Positions 47,357 through 55,837 are shown, counted from the first letter of the stretch. The stretch is 64,000 nt of DNA from Eubacterium sp. (GCA_024698585.1 JAILRB010000019.1:46163-110162); one strand, 5' to 3'. Numbers and translations are program-made. Notes: generated by a model from the letters alone, not told the origin.

Positions 47357-49366
47357 ATGACGAAAGCAATGAAAAAAGTCCTTTCTGTTGTTCTTAGTGT
47401 TGCGATGATTGCTACATCAATCACATTTGCACAGAAAACAGTTAAGGCGGATGCACCTGTGGAGCATAATATAGCAAACGTAGATACATCTTCATGGGTT
47501 AAGTTACCTGTAACAGGTGGAGATGCAGGAGATGTTACAAATGAGTATTATATTAATGGTGCTCATACATTAGGACAATTCTTCTGGGGAATTTATGCAC
47601 CAGATGAAGCAATTCCATACCATGATCAGAGAGCAAACTGTGTTATCGAAGGAGCAGTATTTGCCTGCCAGGAGCAGGGGATTACAAGCGTTTGGGTAAA
47701 TGGTACAGAATATGCAAATCATACAGCGGCATTGAATAATGATGGTGACTGTGCTGAAATTTCACTTGATCTTTTGGAGGTTGGTGAAAATGTTGTAACA
47801 TTTGTATATGGAGAGAACACATATGAAACATTTGCGATTAAGGTTCAGGGAGAACAGCCTCCAGTTGGACATGACATTAATAGCGTAGATACAACTGCAT
47901 GGACAAAATTAGATACTAAGGGTGGAAATGCTGATGATTTGGCATATGAATACGCTATTAACAGTGCAGCTGTTCCTAATCTTGGACAATTCTTCTGGGG
48001 AATTTATGCACCGGATGAAGATATTCCATATCATAATGAACGTGACAACTGTATTATCACTGATCCTGTATTTGCATGCCAGGAATCAGACGTTGCAGTT
48101 GTTTGGGTAAATGGTAATAAATACGGAAATCCATCTACAGCGTTCAACAATCAGGGTGACTGTACAGAACTTTCAACAGGAGTGTTAGAAGTTGGACAGA
48201 ATGTTATCACTTTTGTTTACAAGGATGAAACTACAGAAACATTTGCGATTAAAGTTACAGAAAAAGCTGGTGAAGTTGCACCGGATCAGACTCTAACAGG
48301 ATTTGATTGGGTTGCATTCCCAGGTGGTGTATTTGTTGAAGAGTATGGTCCTGAAAGTAATCCTACAACAGATAAGGATGGACATAAGGTATTTATCTCA
48401 AGTAACGCTATTAGCGGAGACGGAGCATTCTTCAAAACAGCGGATATTTATGGACTATATACAGATGCAGCATATGTTCCATATGTACCAGCGACTTGTA
48501 CAGTAACAGGAGCTACATTATCCTTTGCTATCACAAGTGCTAACAATGGCACAATGAAGAGCGTATGGGTTGATGGAGTAAAATATGCTAACAAATCTGC
48601 AAGTGTATACTTGGATGGTGACCAGGTTCACTTATCACAGGATTTAATTACACTTGACGAAGGTGAAACTGAAAAAGTTACATACATTACAGTTCGCGGT
48701 AATGTTGATAATACATTCGCAATTAAGGTTGAAGAAGCAGCTACATACACCGTTTCAATTGATGGAACAAAGGTTGCAGATGTGACAGAAGGAGATACAT
48801 ACACACTTCCTACAACTGCTCAGTTTGGTTATTTTGTAGGAGATGATCTTTACAAAGCTGGAGCACAGGTTGTTGTAAACGGTGATATTGATTTTACATC
48901 ATTAAATAGTGTTGCAGTAACAATGGCAAACGGTGCTGTAGTTAAGAATGCAGCTCCAGCTGGTATTGCTTTCCAGGCAACAGTTGCTGTAAACGAAAAT
49001 GAAGAAGTAGTTGATGCGGCATTCCTTTCAACAGGTATGTTAATTACAGCAAATGACCTTTTCGAAGAACTTGGTGGTGGAGAACTTTCATTAGATAGCA
49101 AGTATACATTTAAGAATGTTGCTAACGAAGGTTGGTATGGAAATACAGCTGGAACATATCGTGCAGGTATTTCCGGTGTAACATCTGACAACTACATTAG
49201 AAAGTTCATTGCAAGAGGATATGCACAGTTAACATATACAGATGGAACTGTTACAACAGTTTACTCTGACATGTCACCGGTAAGAAGCATTAAGCAGGTA
49301 GCTCAGTCAGCAATTGCTGTAGGAGCAGGAAACGCATTCTTAGAAGAAATTGTAGCAGCTGAATAA
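47357..49366 (+). CDS. Large exported modular protein B (three repeat modules plus shared C-terminal domain)
   Basis: A 669-aa secreted protein. The signal peptide spans about 1-31 (KKVLSVVLSVAMIATSITFA). Two close tandem modules (about 35-166 and 170-304) follow with a period of 135 residues; both contain LGQFFWGIYAPDE, IPYH, VFACQE and VWVNG, and end in FAIKV. A third, divergent module (about 313-459) keeps SVWVDGVKYANKSAS and also ends FAIKV. I do not recognise this module; it may be a new carbohydrate- or protein-binding fold. The C-terminal ~205 residues are homologous to those of protein A and almost identical over the last ~65. AAGGAGG precedes the ATG. It is followed 13 bases later by peptide copy 2. 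Confidence 0.82.
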   Translation: MTKAMKKVLSVVLSVAMIATSITFAQKTVKADAPVEHNIANVDTSSWVKLPVTGGDAGDVTNEYYINGAHTLGQFFWGIYAPDEAIPYHDQRANCVIEGAVFACQEQGITSVWVNGTEYANHTAALNNDGDCAEISLDLLEVGENVVTFVYGENTYETFAIKVQGEQPPVGHDINSVDTTAWTKLDTKGGNADDLAYEYAINSAAVPNLGQFFWGIYAPDEDIPYHNERDNCIITDPVFACQESDVAVVWVNGNKYGNPSTAFNNQGDCTELSTGVLEVGQNVITFVYKDETTETFAIKVTEKAGEVAPDQTLTGFDWVAFPGGVFVEEYGPESNPTTDKDGHKVFISSNAISGDGAFFKTADIYGLYTDAAYVPYVPATCTVTGATLSFAITSANNGTMKSVWVDGVKYANKSASVYLDGDQVHLSQDLITLDEGETEKVTYITVRGNVDNTFAIKVEEAATYTVSIDGTKVADVTEGDTYTLPTTAQFGYFVGDDLYKAGAQVVVNGDIDFTSLNSVAVTMANGAVVKNAAPAGIAFQATVAVNENEEVVDAAFLSTGMLITANDLFEELGGGELSLDSKYTFKNVANEGWYGNTAGTYRAGISGVTSDNYIRKFIARGYAQLTYTDGTVTTVYSDMSPVRSIKQVAQSAIAVGAGNAFLEEIVAAE

Positions 49367-49379
49367 GGAGGATTTAAGA

Positions 49380-49517
49380 ATGAAAGAATTATACATCAGC
49401 CCAAAGGCTGAAGTAGTAGAGTTTGACGCAAAAGATGTAATCACAACAAGCGGTGTTCTTGATAACTTCGATGGAGTTACTGCAAATGAGGGTACTGGTT
49501 GGACAGGACTTTACTAA
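49380..49517 (+). CDS. 45-aa peptide, copy 2 of the duplicated cassette
   Basis: Identical to the peptide at 46939 except Ile for Thr at residue 6 (one base, C to T, at 49396). It has the same AAGGAGG site and 13-base spacing from the preceding stop codon, and is followed by its own, unrelated terminator. Retention of the peptide, ribosome site and spacing in both cassettes while the large partner proteins diverged argues that it is a real, selected gene linked to the shared C-terminal domain. Confidence 0.75.
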   Translation: MKELYISPKAEVVEFDAKDVITTSGVLDNFDGVTANEGTGWTGLY

Positions 49518-49528
49518 AAGATAGTTAT

Positions 49529-49561
49529 GAATCCCCAAGCGAAAGCTTGGGGATTTTTTTG
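49529..49561 (+). terminator. Terminator after peptide copy 2
   Basis: A perfect 10-bp stem ATCCCCAAGC/GCTTGGGGAT (49531-49540 with 49545-49554), a GAAA tetraloop and T-run. Confidence 0.93.
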
Positions 49562-49584
49562 CGCGAAAAAGCCATACTAATAGT

Positions 49585-50448
49585 ATGAGAGTTTTAAAAA
49601 AATATATGGTAATTACAATTGCCACGGTTTTCTATGCTGTGGCATTGGCGTTGGTTTTAAATCCCAGTGATTTGGCACCGGGCGGTGTCTCAGGTTTATC
49701 TGTGATTTTGACAAGAGTCATACCGATGCCTGTAAGTTTGGGACAATGGATATTGCTTTTGAATATACCGATTATGATATTGGGATTACGTGCCTTTGGA
49801 AAAAGATTTGTTTTTAGTACAGCATATACGTTACTAGTTTCGACATTGCTGGTGGATCGAATGTCTGATTTGGTGAGTGACATAAGAGTCTCTGATGATA
49901 TGATTTTGAATGCACTCATTGGAGGGGTGTTGATGGGTGGATCAATGGGTGCAATCTTTCGGATGGATGCAACGACAGGTGGGACAGATGTTATTGTGAA
50001 ACTAATCAGGCAACATCGTCCAAATATGAAAAGTGGTCAAATCTTTTTGATTGCAGATGGATTGGTAGTACTTTTGTCAGCAATTGTTTTTCGAAAAATG
50101 GAACTGGCATTGTATGCGGTGGTTACAATATATGTATCGTCTGTTACGATGAATCGAATCCTGTATGGGATGGATGAGGCCCTTTCTTTGTATATTGTTA
50201 GTGAAAAGAAGGACAAAATGAAGGAAAAACTGTTGAAGGAAGTCAATGTGGGAATTACAATTCTGAATGGAAGTGGAGGGTATACTGGAGAAAATCGGGA
50301 GATTATGATGTGTGTGATTCATAAGCAATCCTGGGTAAAAGTAAGAAAATTGATTAAGGAACTAGACAGCAATGCCTTCGTAATCATATCAAAGGTGGAC
50401 CAGGTCTTTGGAGAAGGGTTTCAAAACCCAGTCGAGCCGGAACAATAA
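49585..50448 (+). CDS. YitT-family (DUF161/DUF2179) membrane protein
   Basis: A 287-aa protein with five or six N-terminal membrane segments and a soluble C-terminal DUF2179-like domain. Family signatures are LNPSDLAPGGVSGLSVIL near the N terminus, GSMGAIFRMDATTGGTD, and ILNGSGGYTGENREIMMCVI with a VRKLIKELDSNAFVIIS ending. Transport function is assumed for the family but the substrate is unknown. The start is odd: the ATG is part of the palindrome CATACT-AAT-AGTATG (49573-49587), and no Shine-Dalgarno is visible. Leaderless translation or a start a few codons downstream are possible. Confidence 0.85.
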   Translation: MRVLKKYMVITIATVFYAVALALVLNPSDLAPGGVSGLSVILTRVIPMPVSLGQWILLLNIPIMILGLRAFGKRFVFSTAYTLLVSTLLVDRMSDLVSDIRVSDDMILNALIGGVLMGGSMGAIFRMDATTGGTDVIVKLIRQHRPNMKSGQIFLIADGLVVLLSAIVFRKMELALYAVVTIYVSSVTMNRILYGMDEALSLYIVSEKKDKMKEKLLKEVNVGITILNGSGGYTGENREIMMCVIHKQSWVKVRKLIKELDSNAFVIISKVDQVFGEGFQNPVEPEQ

Positions 50449-50466
50449 AGAAATAGGGCGGTTTTA

Positions 50467-50495
50467 TTGAAAAAAAAGTGAATTTGCATTATGAT
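50467..50495 (+). promoter_or_regulatory. Promoter of proB
   Basis: TTGAAA (50467-50472), a 17-base spacer and TATGAT (50490-50495). Confidence 0.65.
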
Positions 50496-50531
50496 ATAAA
50501 GAACGACAGATGAAAAAAAGAGGAAAAAAAG

Positions 50532-51317
50532 ATGGCAGTTTTAAAAGATGTAAAGAGAATTGTAATTAAGGTAGGTACATCTACCTTAGCATATCCGACA
50601 GGAAAAGCGAATATAAGACAGATGAAAAAGCTGGTAACAGTGATTTCTGATATTGTAAATTCCGGCATTGAAGTGGCGTTGGTTACTTCCGGCGCGATTG
50701 GTGTGGGTGTTGGAAAATTAGGGTTGCCGGAAAAACCGACAGATACGGCTGGAAAGCAGGCGGCAGCGACTGTTGGGCAATGTGAATTAATGTTTATGTA
50801 TGATAAGTTCTTTGGGGAATTTGGGCACGTGGTTGGTCAGTTCCTTCTGACAAAGAGAGATGTAGACAATGATGAATGTCGTAAGAATATTATTAATGCA
50901 TTTGAAAAGAACTTTGAATTTGGTGCGATTCCGGTAATTAATGAAAATGACTCGATTGCCATTGATGAAATTGTTTATGGAGATAATGATAACTTATCTG
51001 CTATCGTTGCAAAACTGATTCATGCAGATGCACTGATTATATTGACAGATATTGATGGATTGTATGACAGCAACCCGAATGAAAATGAATTTGCAAGACT
51101 GATTCCTGTAGTGGAAGAAATCACAGAAGATTTATACGAGATTGCCGGTGGAAGAGGTTCCACATTGGGAACCGGAGGGATGGCGACGAAGATTCAGGCG
51201 GCTGAGAATGCTACAAAGGCCGGAATTCCAACCATTGTAATGCATGGAGAAAATCCGGAAAACATTTATAGGGCATTAGATGGACATCAGATTGGAACTT
51301 TTTTTGTGAGTAAATAG
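50532..51317 (+). CDS. proB: Glutamate 5-kinase, PUA-less form
   Basis: A 261-aa amino-acid kinase that phosphorylates glutamate in proline synthesis. It shows IVIKVGTSTLAYPTG, VALVTSGAIGVGVGKLG, AIPVINENDSIAIDE, ILTDIDGLYDSNP and GRGSTLGTGGMATKI. Many ProB proteins are about 365 aa with a C-terminal PUA domain; this one stops after the kinase domain, as in some Clostridia. The partner proA is not adjacent. The lipid kinase gene follows 35 bases later without a terminator. Confidence 0.95.
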   Translation: MAVLKDVKRIVIKVGTSTLAYPTGKANIRQMKKLVTVISDIVNSGIEVALVTSGAIGVGVGKLGLPEKPTDTAGKQAAATVGQCELMFMYDKFFGEFGHVVGQFLLTKRDVDNDECRKNIINAFEKNFEFGAIPVINENDSIAIDEIVYGDNDNLSAIVAKLIHADALIILTDIDGLYDSNPNENEFARLIPVVEEITEDLYEIAGGRGSTLGTGGMATKIQAAENATKAGIPTIVMHGENPENIYRALDGHQIGTFFVSK

Positions 51318-51352
51318 ATTGAAAAATTTAATGGTTGAAGGTGAGGGATATA

Positions 51353-52231
51353 ATGAAAAAGTTGCTCTTTGTCATTAACCCGAAAGCGGGACAAAAGAAA
51401 AGAAAAAATTATGCTGTTGGCGTGGTGGATATTTTCGAAGCGGCAGGCTATCAAGTAGGGATAAAATATACGAAGAAGCGACACGATGCTACAGGATTGG
51501 TTGCCAAGTATGGAAATCGCGTAGACTTGATTGTCTGCATGGGCGGCGATGGAACACTGAATGAAGTGATTGAAGGCATGCTAAAGAGTCATGTAGCGAC
51601 GCCTTTGGGATACATTCCTGCGGGGTCGACCAATGATTTCGCAAACAGTCTTGGATTAAGTTCTGACCCGATTGAACAGGCGAAGAATATTGTATCCAAG
51701 GACGCAAGGTTATTGGATATGGGATGCTTTAACGGAAGATACTTTGTTTATACTGCATCAGCAGGAGCCTTTACGAAAACCTCATATTCCACACCGCAAA
51801 AACTGAAAAATAAGTTAGGACATGCAGCTTATATTTTTGCAGGAGCAAAAGAGATTTTTAGGATTAAGCCGTTACACCTGAAAATTGAATTGGAAAATAA
51901 AACCATGGAGGGTGAATACGTTTTTGCGGCAATTAATAATGCAACAAAAGTGGGTGGTATCATGAAAATCGATAAGGACTTAGTGAAGTTCAATGATGGC
52001 GTGTTTGAATTGTTATTGATTGATTTTCCGAAAAACCCATTGGAATTCATGAAGACGGTTAATAAATTGTTCCGTCAGGATTTTACGGGAAAGATTCAGT
52101 TGATGCATATTAGTAAAGCACGGATAACGAATTGCAATGACATTGACTGGTCGCTTGACGGAGAGGAAGAGAAGGGCCGGGAAGTTGTTGAATTCCATGT
52201 GGTTCAGGATGCTATCAGGTTTATATATTAA
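51353..52231 (+). CDS. YegS/BmrU-family diacylglycerol/lipid kinase
   Basis: A 292-aa DAGK-catalytic-domain protein. It has FVINPKAGQKKRKN, the nucleotide loop CMGGDGTLNEVIEGM, and LGYIPAGSTNDFANSLG, all typical of YegS/DgkB/BmrU kinases that phosphorylate diacylglycerol or related lipids at the membrane. The C-terminal beta domain ends DIDWSLDGEE. The frame also opens with a TTG at 51335, but GGTGAGG is spaced for the ATG at 51353. The exact lipid substrate is not determinable. Confidence 0.92.
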   Translation: MKKLLFVINPKAGQKKRKNYAVGVVDIFEAAGYQVGIKYTKKRHDATGLVAKYGNRVDLIVCMGGDGTLNEVIEGMLKSHVATPLGYIPAGSTNDFANSLGLSSDPIEQAKNIVSKDARLLDMGCFNGRYFVYTASAGAFTKTSYSTPQKLKNKLGHAAYIFAGAKEIFRIKPLHLKIELENKTMEGEYVFAAINNATKVGGIMKIDKDLVKFNDGVFELLLIDFPKNPLEFMKTVNKLFRQDFTGKIQLMHISKARITNCNDIDWSLDGEEEKGREVVEFHVVQDAIRFIY

Positions 52232-52251
52232 AGATGTAAGTGGGGTACTAG

Positions 52252-53613
52252 ATGACAGTTACAAAAAATGAAGTGATGAATTGCATCAGAAGCTATTCGG
52301 AAACCTGTGAAAAGAATGGAACGGTTGAAAAAGAATTGTTTTCGAAGTATGGGGTTAAAAGGGGATTGAGAGATTTGAACGGTAAAGGAGTTCTTACCGG
52401 GGTGACAAATATCTCCAGAATCGAATCTTCGAAAATGGTTGATGGTGAAAGCGTTCCTTGTAAAGGGGAATTGTATTATCGAGGATACAAAATAGAAAAT
52501 CTGGTGGATGGATTCCAGAATAGCGGACGGTTTGGATTTGAGGAAACTGCATACTTGCTTCTCTTTGGAGAATTGCCGAATGAGGAAGAATTAGAAGAGT
52601 TTAAACAGATTCTTTCGACTTGCAGAAGGCTGCCGAAAAATTTTGTGAGAGATGTTATCATGAAAGCTCCAAGTACGGACGTTATGAATTCTTTGACAAG
52701 AAGTGTACTTACATTGGCATCTTATGACAAGGAGGTTAGCGACACTTCCGTGGAAAATGTAATTCGTCAGTCAGTGGAATTAATTGCGCTGTTTCCGTTG
52801 CTTGCTGTATATGGTTATCATGCGTGCAATCATTACATTAAGGGGAATAGTTTTTACATTCATAAACCTAAACAGGAATTGTCTGTCAGTGAAAATTTTC
52901 TTCGGATATTGCGACCGGACAAGAGTTATACTGAGCTAGAGGCGAAAGTTCTAGATATTGCTTTTGTGCTTCATATGGAACATGGTGGTGGGAATAATTC
53001 TACTTTTACCACCAGAGTGGTAACGTCTTCCGGATCGGATACTTATTCAACCATTGCAGCAGCATTATCGTCTTTAAAGGGACCAAGACATGGTGGGGCT
53101 AATATTATGGTTGTGAAGATGTTTAAAGACATCAAGAAGAATGTGAAGGATTTGACAGATGAAAAGGAAGTTAAGGAATATCTAAGAAAGATTTTAAATA
53201 AGCAGGCGTTTGATCGTCGTGGTTTGATATATGGAATGGGACATGCGGTTTATTCCATCTCTGACCCACGTGCAGAAATCTTTAAGAGATTTGTGGAAGA
53301 ATTAGCTGTGGAAAAAGGAAGAGAAAAAGATTTTGCGTTGTATTCCATGATTGAGAGATTGGCACCGGAAGTGATCGGTGAAGAAAGACATATTTATAAA
53401 GGTGTTAGTGCCAATGTGGATTTTTACAGTGGTCTGGTGTATAGCATGCTGGATATTCCAGAAGAGTTATATACTCCGATGTTTGCGATTGCAAGAATTG
53501 TGGGATGGAGTGCACATCGTCTGGAAGAAATCATTAATGCGGAAAAAATCATGAGACCGGCATATATTAGTGCCTGTGGTTATAATGAATATAAAGATAT
53601 TACGGAAAGATAA
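52252..53613 (+). CDS. gltA: Citrate synthase
   Basis: A 453-aa citrate/2-methylcitrate synthase family enzyme that condenses acetyl-CoA with oxaloacetate. It contains ELYYRGYKIENLVDG, LHMEHGGGNNSTFTTR with an active-site His, SSLKGPRHGGAN with a second His, GMGHAVYSISDPRA with a third His, and NVDFYSGLVYSMLDIPE with the catalytic Asp region. In a fermentative anaerobe its role is probably glutamate-precursor synthesis. It may be read with the upstream lipid kinase (20-base gap). A hairpin with a T-rich 3' arm follows. Confidence 0.95.
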   Translation: MTVTKNEVMNCIRSYSETCEKNGTVEKELFSKYGVKRGLRDLNGKGVLTGVTNISRIESSKMVDGESVPCKGELYYRGYKIENLVDGFQNSGRFGFEETAYLLLFGELPNEEELEEFKQILSTCRRLPKNFVRDVIMKAPSTDVMNSLTRSVLTLASYDKEVSDTSVENVIRQSVELIALFPLLAVYGYHACNHYIKGNSFYIHKPKQELSVSENFLRILRPDKSYTELEAKVLDIAFVLHMEHGGGNNSTFTTRVVTSSGSDTYSTIAAALSSLKGPRHGGANIMVVKMFKDIKKNVKDLTDEKEVKEYLRKILNKQAFDRRGLIYGMGHAVYSISDPRAEIFKRFVEELAVEKGREKDFALYSMIERLAPEVIGEERHIYKGVSANVDFYSGLVYSMLDIPEELYTPMFAIARIVGWSAHRLEEIINAEKIMRPAYISACGYNEYKDITER

Positions 53614-53650
53614 GGGAAAATCCAGTGCAATACGTGCTGGATTTTTCCGT
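53614..53650 (+). terminator. Hairpin after citrate synthase, ahead of GreA-type gene
   Basis: GGAAAATCCAG (53615-53625) pairs with CTGGATTTTTCC (53637-53648). The T-run is within the 3' arm, so it may be a weak terminator or attenuator. Confidence 0.6.
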
Positions 53651-53666
53651 CTTGAGAGAGGGAAAT

Positions 53667-54164
53667 ATGAGATTAACAGAGAGTGACATCAAAAAGATTA
53701 AAGAAGAAATTGAACATAGAAAGCTGGTATTGCGTCCGAGAATTCTTGAGGATGTAAAGGCAGCAAGAGCTCAGGGTGATTTAAGCGAGAACTTTGAGTA
53801 TAAAGCTGCAAAGAAAGAGAAGAATCAGAACGACGGACGAATCAGATATTTGGAGCGTGTGTTGAAAACGGCGACAATTCTTCAGGATGATTCGGCGGAA
53901 GACGAGGTAGGCCTGAACAAGACCGTGCAGGTGTATTTTGAAGAAGACGATGAAGTGGAAACCTTTAAAGTAGTCAGTACCATGCGAGGGGATACCGTAA
54001 GTGGCAGAATCAGCAATGAATCCCCGATGGGAAAAGCACTGATGGGACATAAGGTTGGCGACAGAATAGAAATAAAAGTCAATGATAGTTACAGTTATTA
54101 CGTGGTGATTCAATCCATTGAAAATACAGGAGAAGAAGATACGGATACGATTCGAACTTATTAG
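53667..54164 (+). CDS. greA: GreA/GreB-family transcription elongation factor
   Basis: A 165-aa factor that rescues backtracked RNA polymerase by stimulating transcript cleavage. The N-terminal coiled coil has AQGDLSENFEYKAAKKEKNQ with the acidic tip residues, and the C-terminal FKBP-like domain has ISNESPMGKALMGHKVGDRI. The frame opens earlier at 53625, inside the hairpin; AGAGGGAA supports the ATG at 53667. It may be a second Gre paralogue rather than the main GreA. The WYL regulator gene follows 19 bases later. Confidence 0.9.
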   Translation: MRLTESDIKKIKEEIEHRKLVLRPRILEDVKAARAQGDLSENFEYKAAKKEKNQNDGRIRYLERVLKTATILQDDSAEDEVGLNKTVQVYFEEDDEVETFKVVSTMRGDTVSGRISNESPMGKALMGHKVGDRIEIKVNDSYSYYVVIQSIENTGEEDTDTIRTY

Positions 54165-54183
54165 AAAAAACGGAGGGAAAACA

Positions 54184-55173
54184 ATGGCTAAATCAGAAAA
54201 GCAAAAAATGAAGTTGTTGGCATTGCTGGAAATCCTGAAGGAATTTACGGATGAGGAACACGGAATCTCCATGAGTGAGATTATTAGCCAATTGGAACAA
54301 AGGGAAATCCATGCGGAACGAAAATCCATTTATTCGGATATCACATTGCTAAATGATAACGGATATGAAATCGAGAAAAGCAAAGAAAAGGGAAACGTGA
54401 ATTATTGTCTGTTAAACAGGGATTTTGAATTGCCGGAATTGAAATTGCTGGTGGATGCGGTTCAGGCTTCGAAATTTATTTCGGAAAAGAAATCCAATGA
54501 ACTGATTAAAAAGATTGAGGCATTGGCAAGCAAATATCAGGCGAGGGCTTTGCAAAGACAGGTTTATGTGGCTAACCGAGTAAAAACAAACTATGAGAGC
54601 GTTTATTATAATATTGATGACATCAATCAGGCCATTAATTCCAATAGCCGGATTTCCTTTGATTATTATGAGTGGACCCTGGAGAAAACAATGGAACTTC
54701 GCGAAAACGGAAAGAAGAGCGCTATCAGTCCATGGGCATTGATGTGGGATGATGAAAATTATTATATGGTGGCTTTCGATGGGGAAAGTGAAACCATTAA
54801 GCATTACCGTGTGGATAAAATGCGTCGAATTACCTTGGAAAATATCCCTCGTGATGGGAAGGAAAACTTTGAAAAGTTTGATATGGCAGTTTATGCAAAG
54901 AAAGTGTTCAACATGTTCACGGGAAATGAACAGGTAGTGAAACTGGAATTTAAAAAGCGTATGATTGGTGTGGTAATGGACCGTTTCGGAAAAGATGTCA
55001 TAATTATGCCGGGAGAGGGAGATACCTTTGTAGTAAATGTTAAGGTGAGTGTTAGCAATATGTTTTTCGGATGGATTATTGGTCTGGGAGATGGCGTGAA
55101 AATCCTGGGGCCGGATCCGGTGCTGGAACAGTTCGGGCAAAAAATGGAGCAAATTCGGAATCAGTATTGTTAG
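54184..55173 (+). CDS. WYL-domain transcriptional regulator with N-terminal HTH
   Basis: A 329-aa YafY/WYL-type regulator. The N-terminal winged helix (about 8-70) shows ISMSEIISQLEQREIHAERKS and DITLLNDNGYEIEKS. The WYL domain (about 145-225) contains RISFDYYEWTLEKTM and SPWALMWDDENYYMVAFD. A C-terminal extension (WCX-like) ends the protein. WYL domains bind ligands, often nucleic acids or nucleotides, and many regulate DNA-damage or defence genes; the target here is unknown. No defence genes are adjacent. The longer frame start at 54118 overlaps the end of greA; ACGGAGGG sets 54184. Confidence 0.9.
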   Translation: MAKSEKQKMKLLALLEILKEFTDEEHGISMSEIISQLEQREIHAERKSIYSDITLLNDNGYEIEKSKEKGNVNYCLLNRDFELPELKLLVDAVQASKFISEKKSNELIKKIEALASKYQARALQRQVYVANRVKTNYESVYYNIDDINQAINSNSRISFDYYEWTLEKTMELRENGKKSAISPWALMWDDENYYMVAFDGESETIKHYRVDKMRRITLENIPRDGKENFEKFDMAVYAKKVFNMFTGNEQVVKLEFKKRMIGVVMDRFGKDVIIMPGEGDTFVVNVKVSVSNMFFGWIIGLGDGVKILGPDPVLEQFGQKMEQIRNQYC

Positions 55174-55189
55174 TGATGGAGAATTGTTT

Positions 55190-55837
55190 ATGGAGAAAAA
55201 GAGGGGAAAACTATATCTGTTTACCGGATATGCTCCGGGAGCCGGAAAGAGTTATCTGATGGTACAGAGAGCTGTGGAACAAAGCGAGGATCGAAAGGTT
55301 GTCATTGGATTCCTAAATTCGGACCATCGTGATGTGGCGCAAATTTTAAAGGATCATCATGTGAAGCGAATGTTTCGTAGAAAATATTCGGTAAAGAAAA
55401 TTTTAGAGCAGCATCCGGATGTGGTTGTCATGGATGAGCTAGGAATGTATGGTCTTAATAAGGATCAGAAAAGTTTCGTGTATGAGGATGTGGAAGTGAT
55501 GCTTCAGGCGGGAATTGATGTGTATGCTTCAGCGAATCTCAAACGATTCCAGAGCCTGAATCCGAAGTTTAAAGAAATTACAGGGATAGGAATTAAAACG
55601 ACAATTCCTGATTCTTTCTTAGAAATGGCAGAAGCAATTATCTTCGTGGACCGGGAACCGGCTTTAATGCGTTTGGACTTCAGAAAAGGAAGACTTTTTG
55701 AACGGGAGCGAATGAATTCCAGAATTATGCAGAAGAATTTTAAACTGGATAATTTAAAGGCTTATCGTTCCCTGTGCCTGAAAATTTTAAAGGAATCCTA
55801 TCGCGAGAAGCTGGAAATCCACCAAAGGAATTCTTAG
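55190..55837 (+). CDS. Free-standing KdpD N-terminal (sensor/nucleotide-binding) domain
   Basis: A 215-aa protein equal to the N-terminal ~200 residues of the K+-sensing kinase KdpD. It has a Walker A-like GYAPGAGKSYLM, GFLNSDHRDVA, the Walker B-like VVVMDELGMYGLN, DVEVMLQAGIDVYASANLKRFQSLN, and TTIPDSFLEMAEAIIFVDREPALMRL. The USP, membrane and kinase domains are missing, and no kdpABC or kdpE is nearby. It could be an ATP- or nucleotide-binding switch that works with another protein. TTG at 55184 is in frame; GGAGA is better placed for ATG 55190. It lies between the WYL gene and spoIIID. Confidence 0.85.
   Translation: MEKKRGKLYLFTGYAPGAGKSYLMVQRAVEQSEDRKVVIGFLNSDHRDVAQILKDHHVKRMFRRKYSVKKILEQHPDVVVMDELGMYGLNKDQKSFVYEDVEVMLQAGIDVYASANLKRFQSLNPKFKEITGIGIKTTIPDSFLEMAEAIIFVDREPALMRLDFRKGRLFERERMNSRIMQKNFKLDNLKAYRSLCLKILKESYREKLEIHQRNS

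Noticed and set aside
53781..54329. 182-codon antisense ORF over greA and the WYL gene start
   Set aside because: Crosses two real genes and their ribosome site, with no similarity or start signals.
54412..55152. Long antisense ORF (246 codons) opposite the WYL regulator
   Set aside because: His/Phe/Ile-rich product typical of the shadow frame of a real gene, no ribosome site; the sense frame has clear WYL and HTH motifs.
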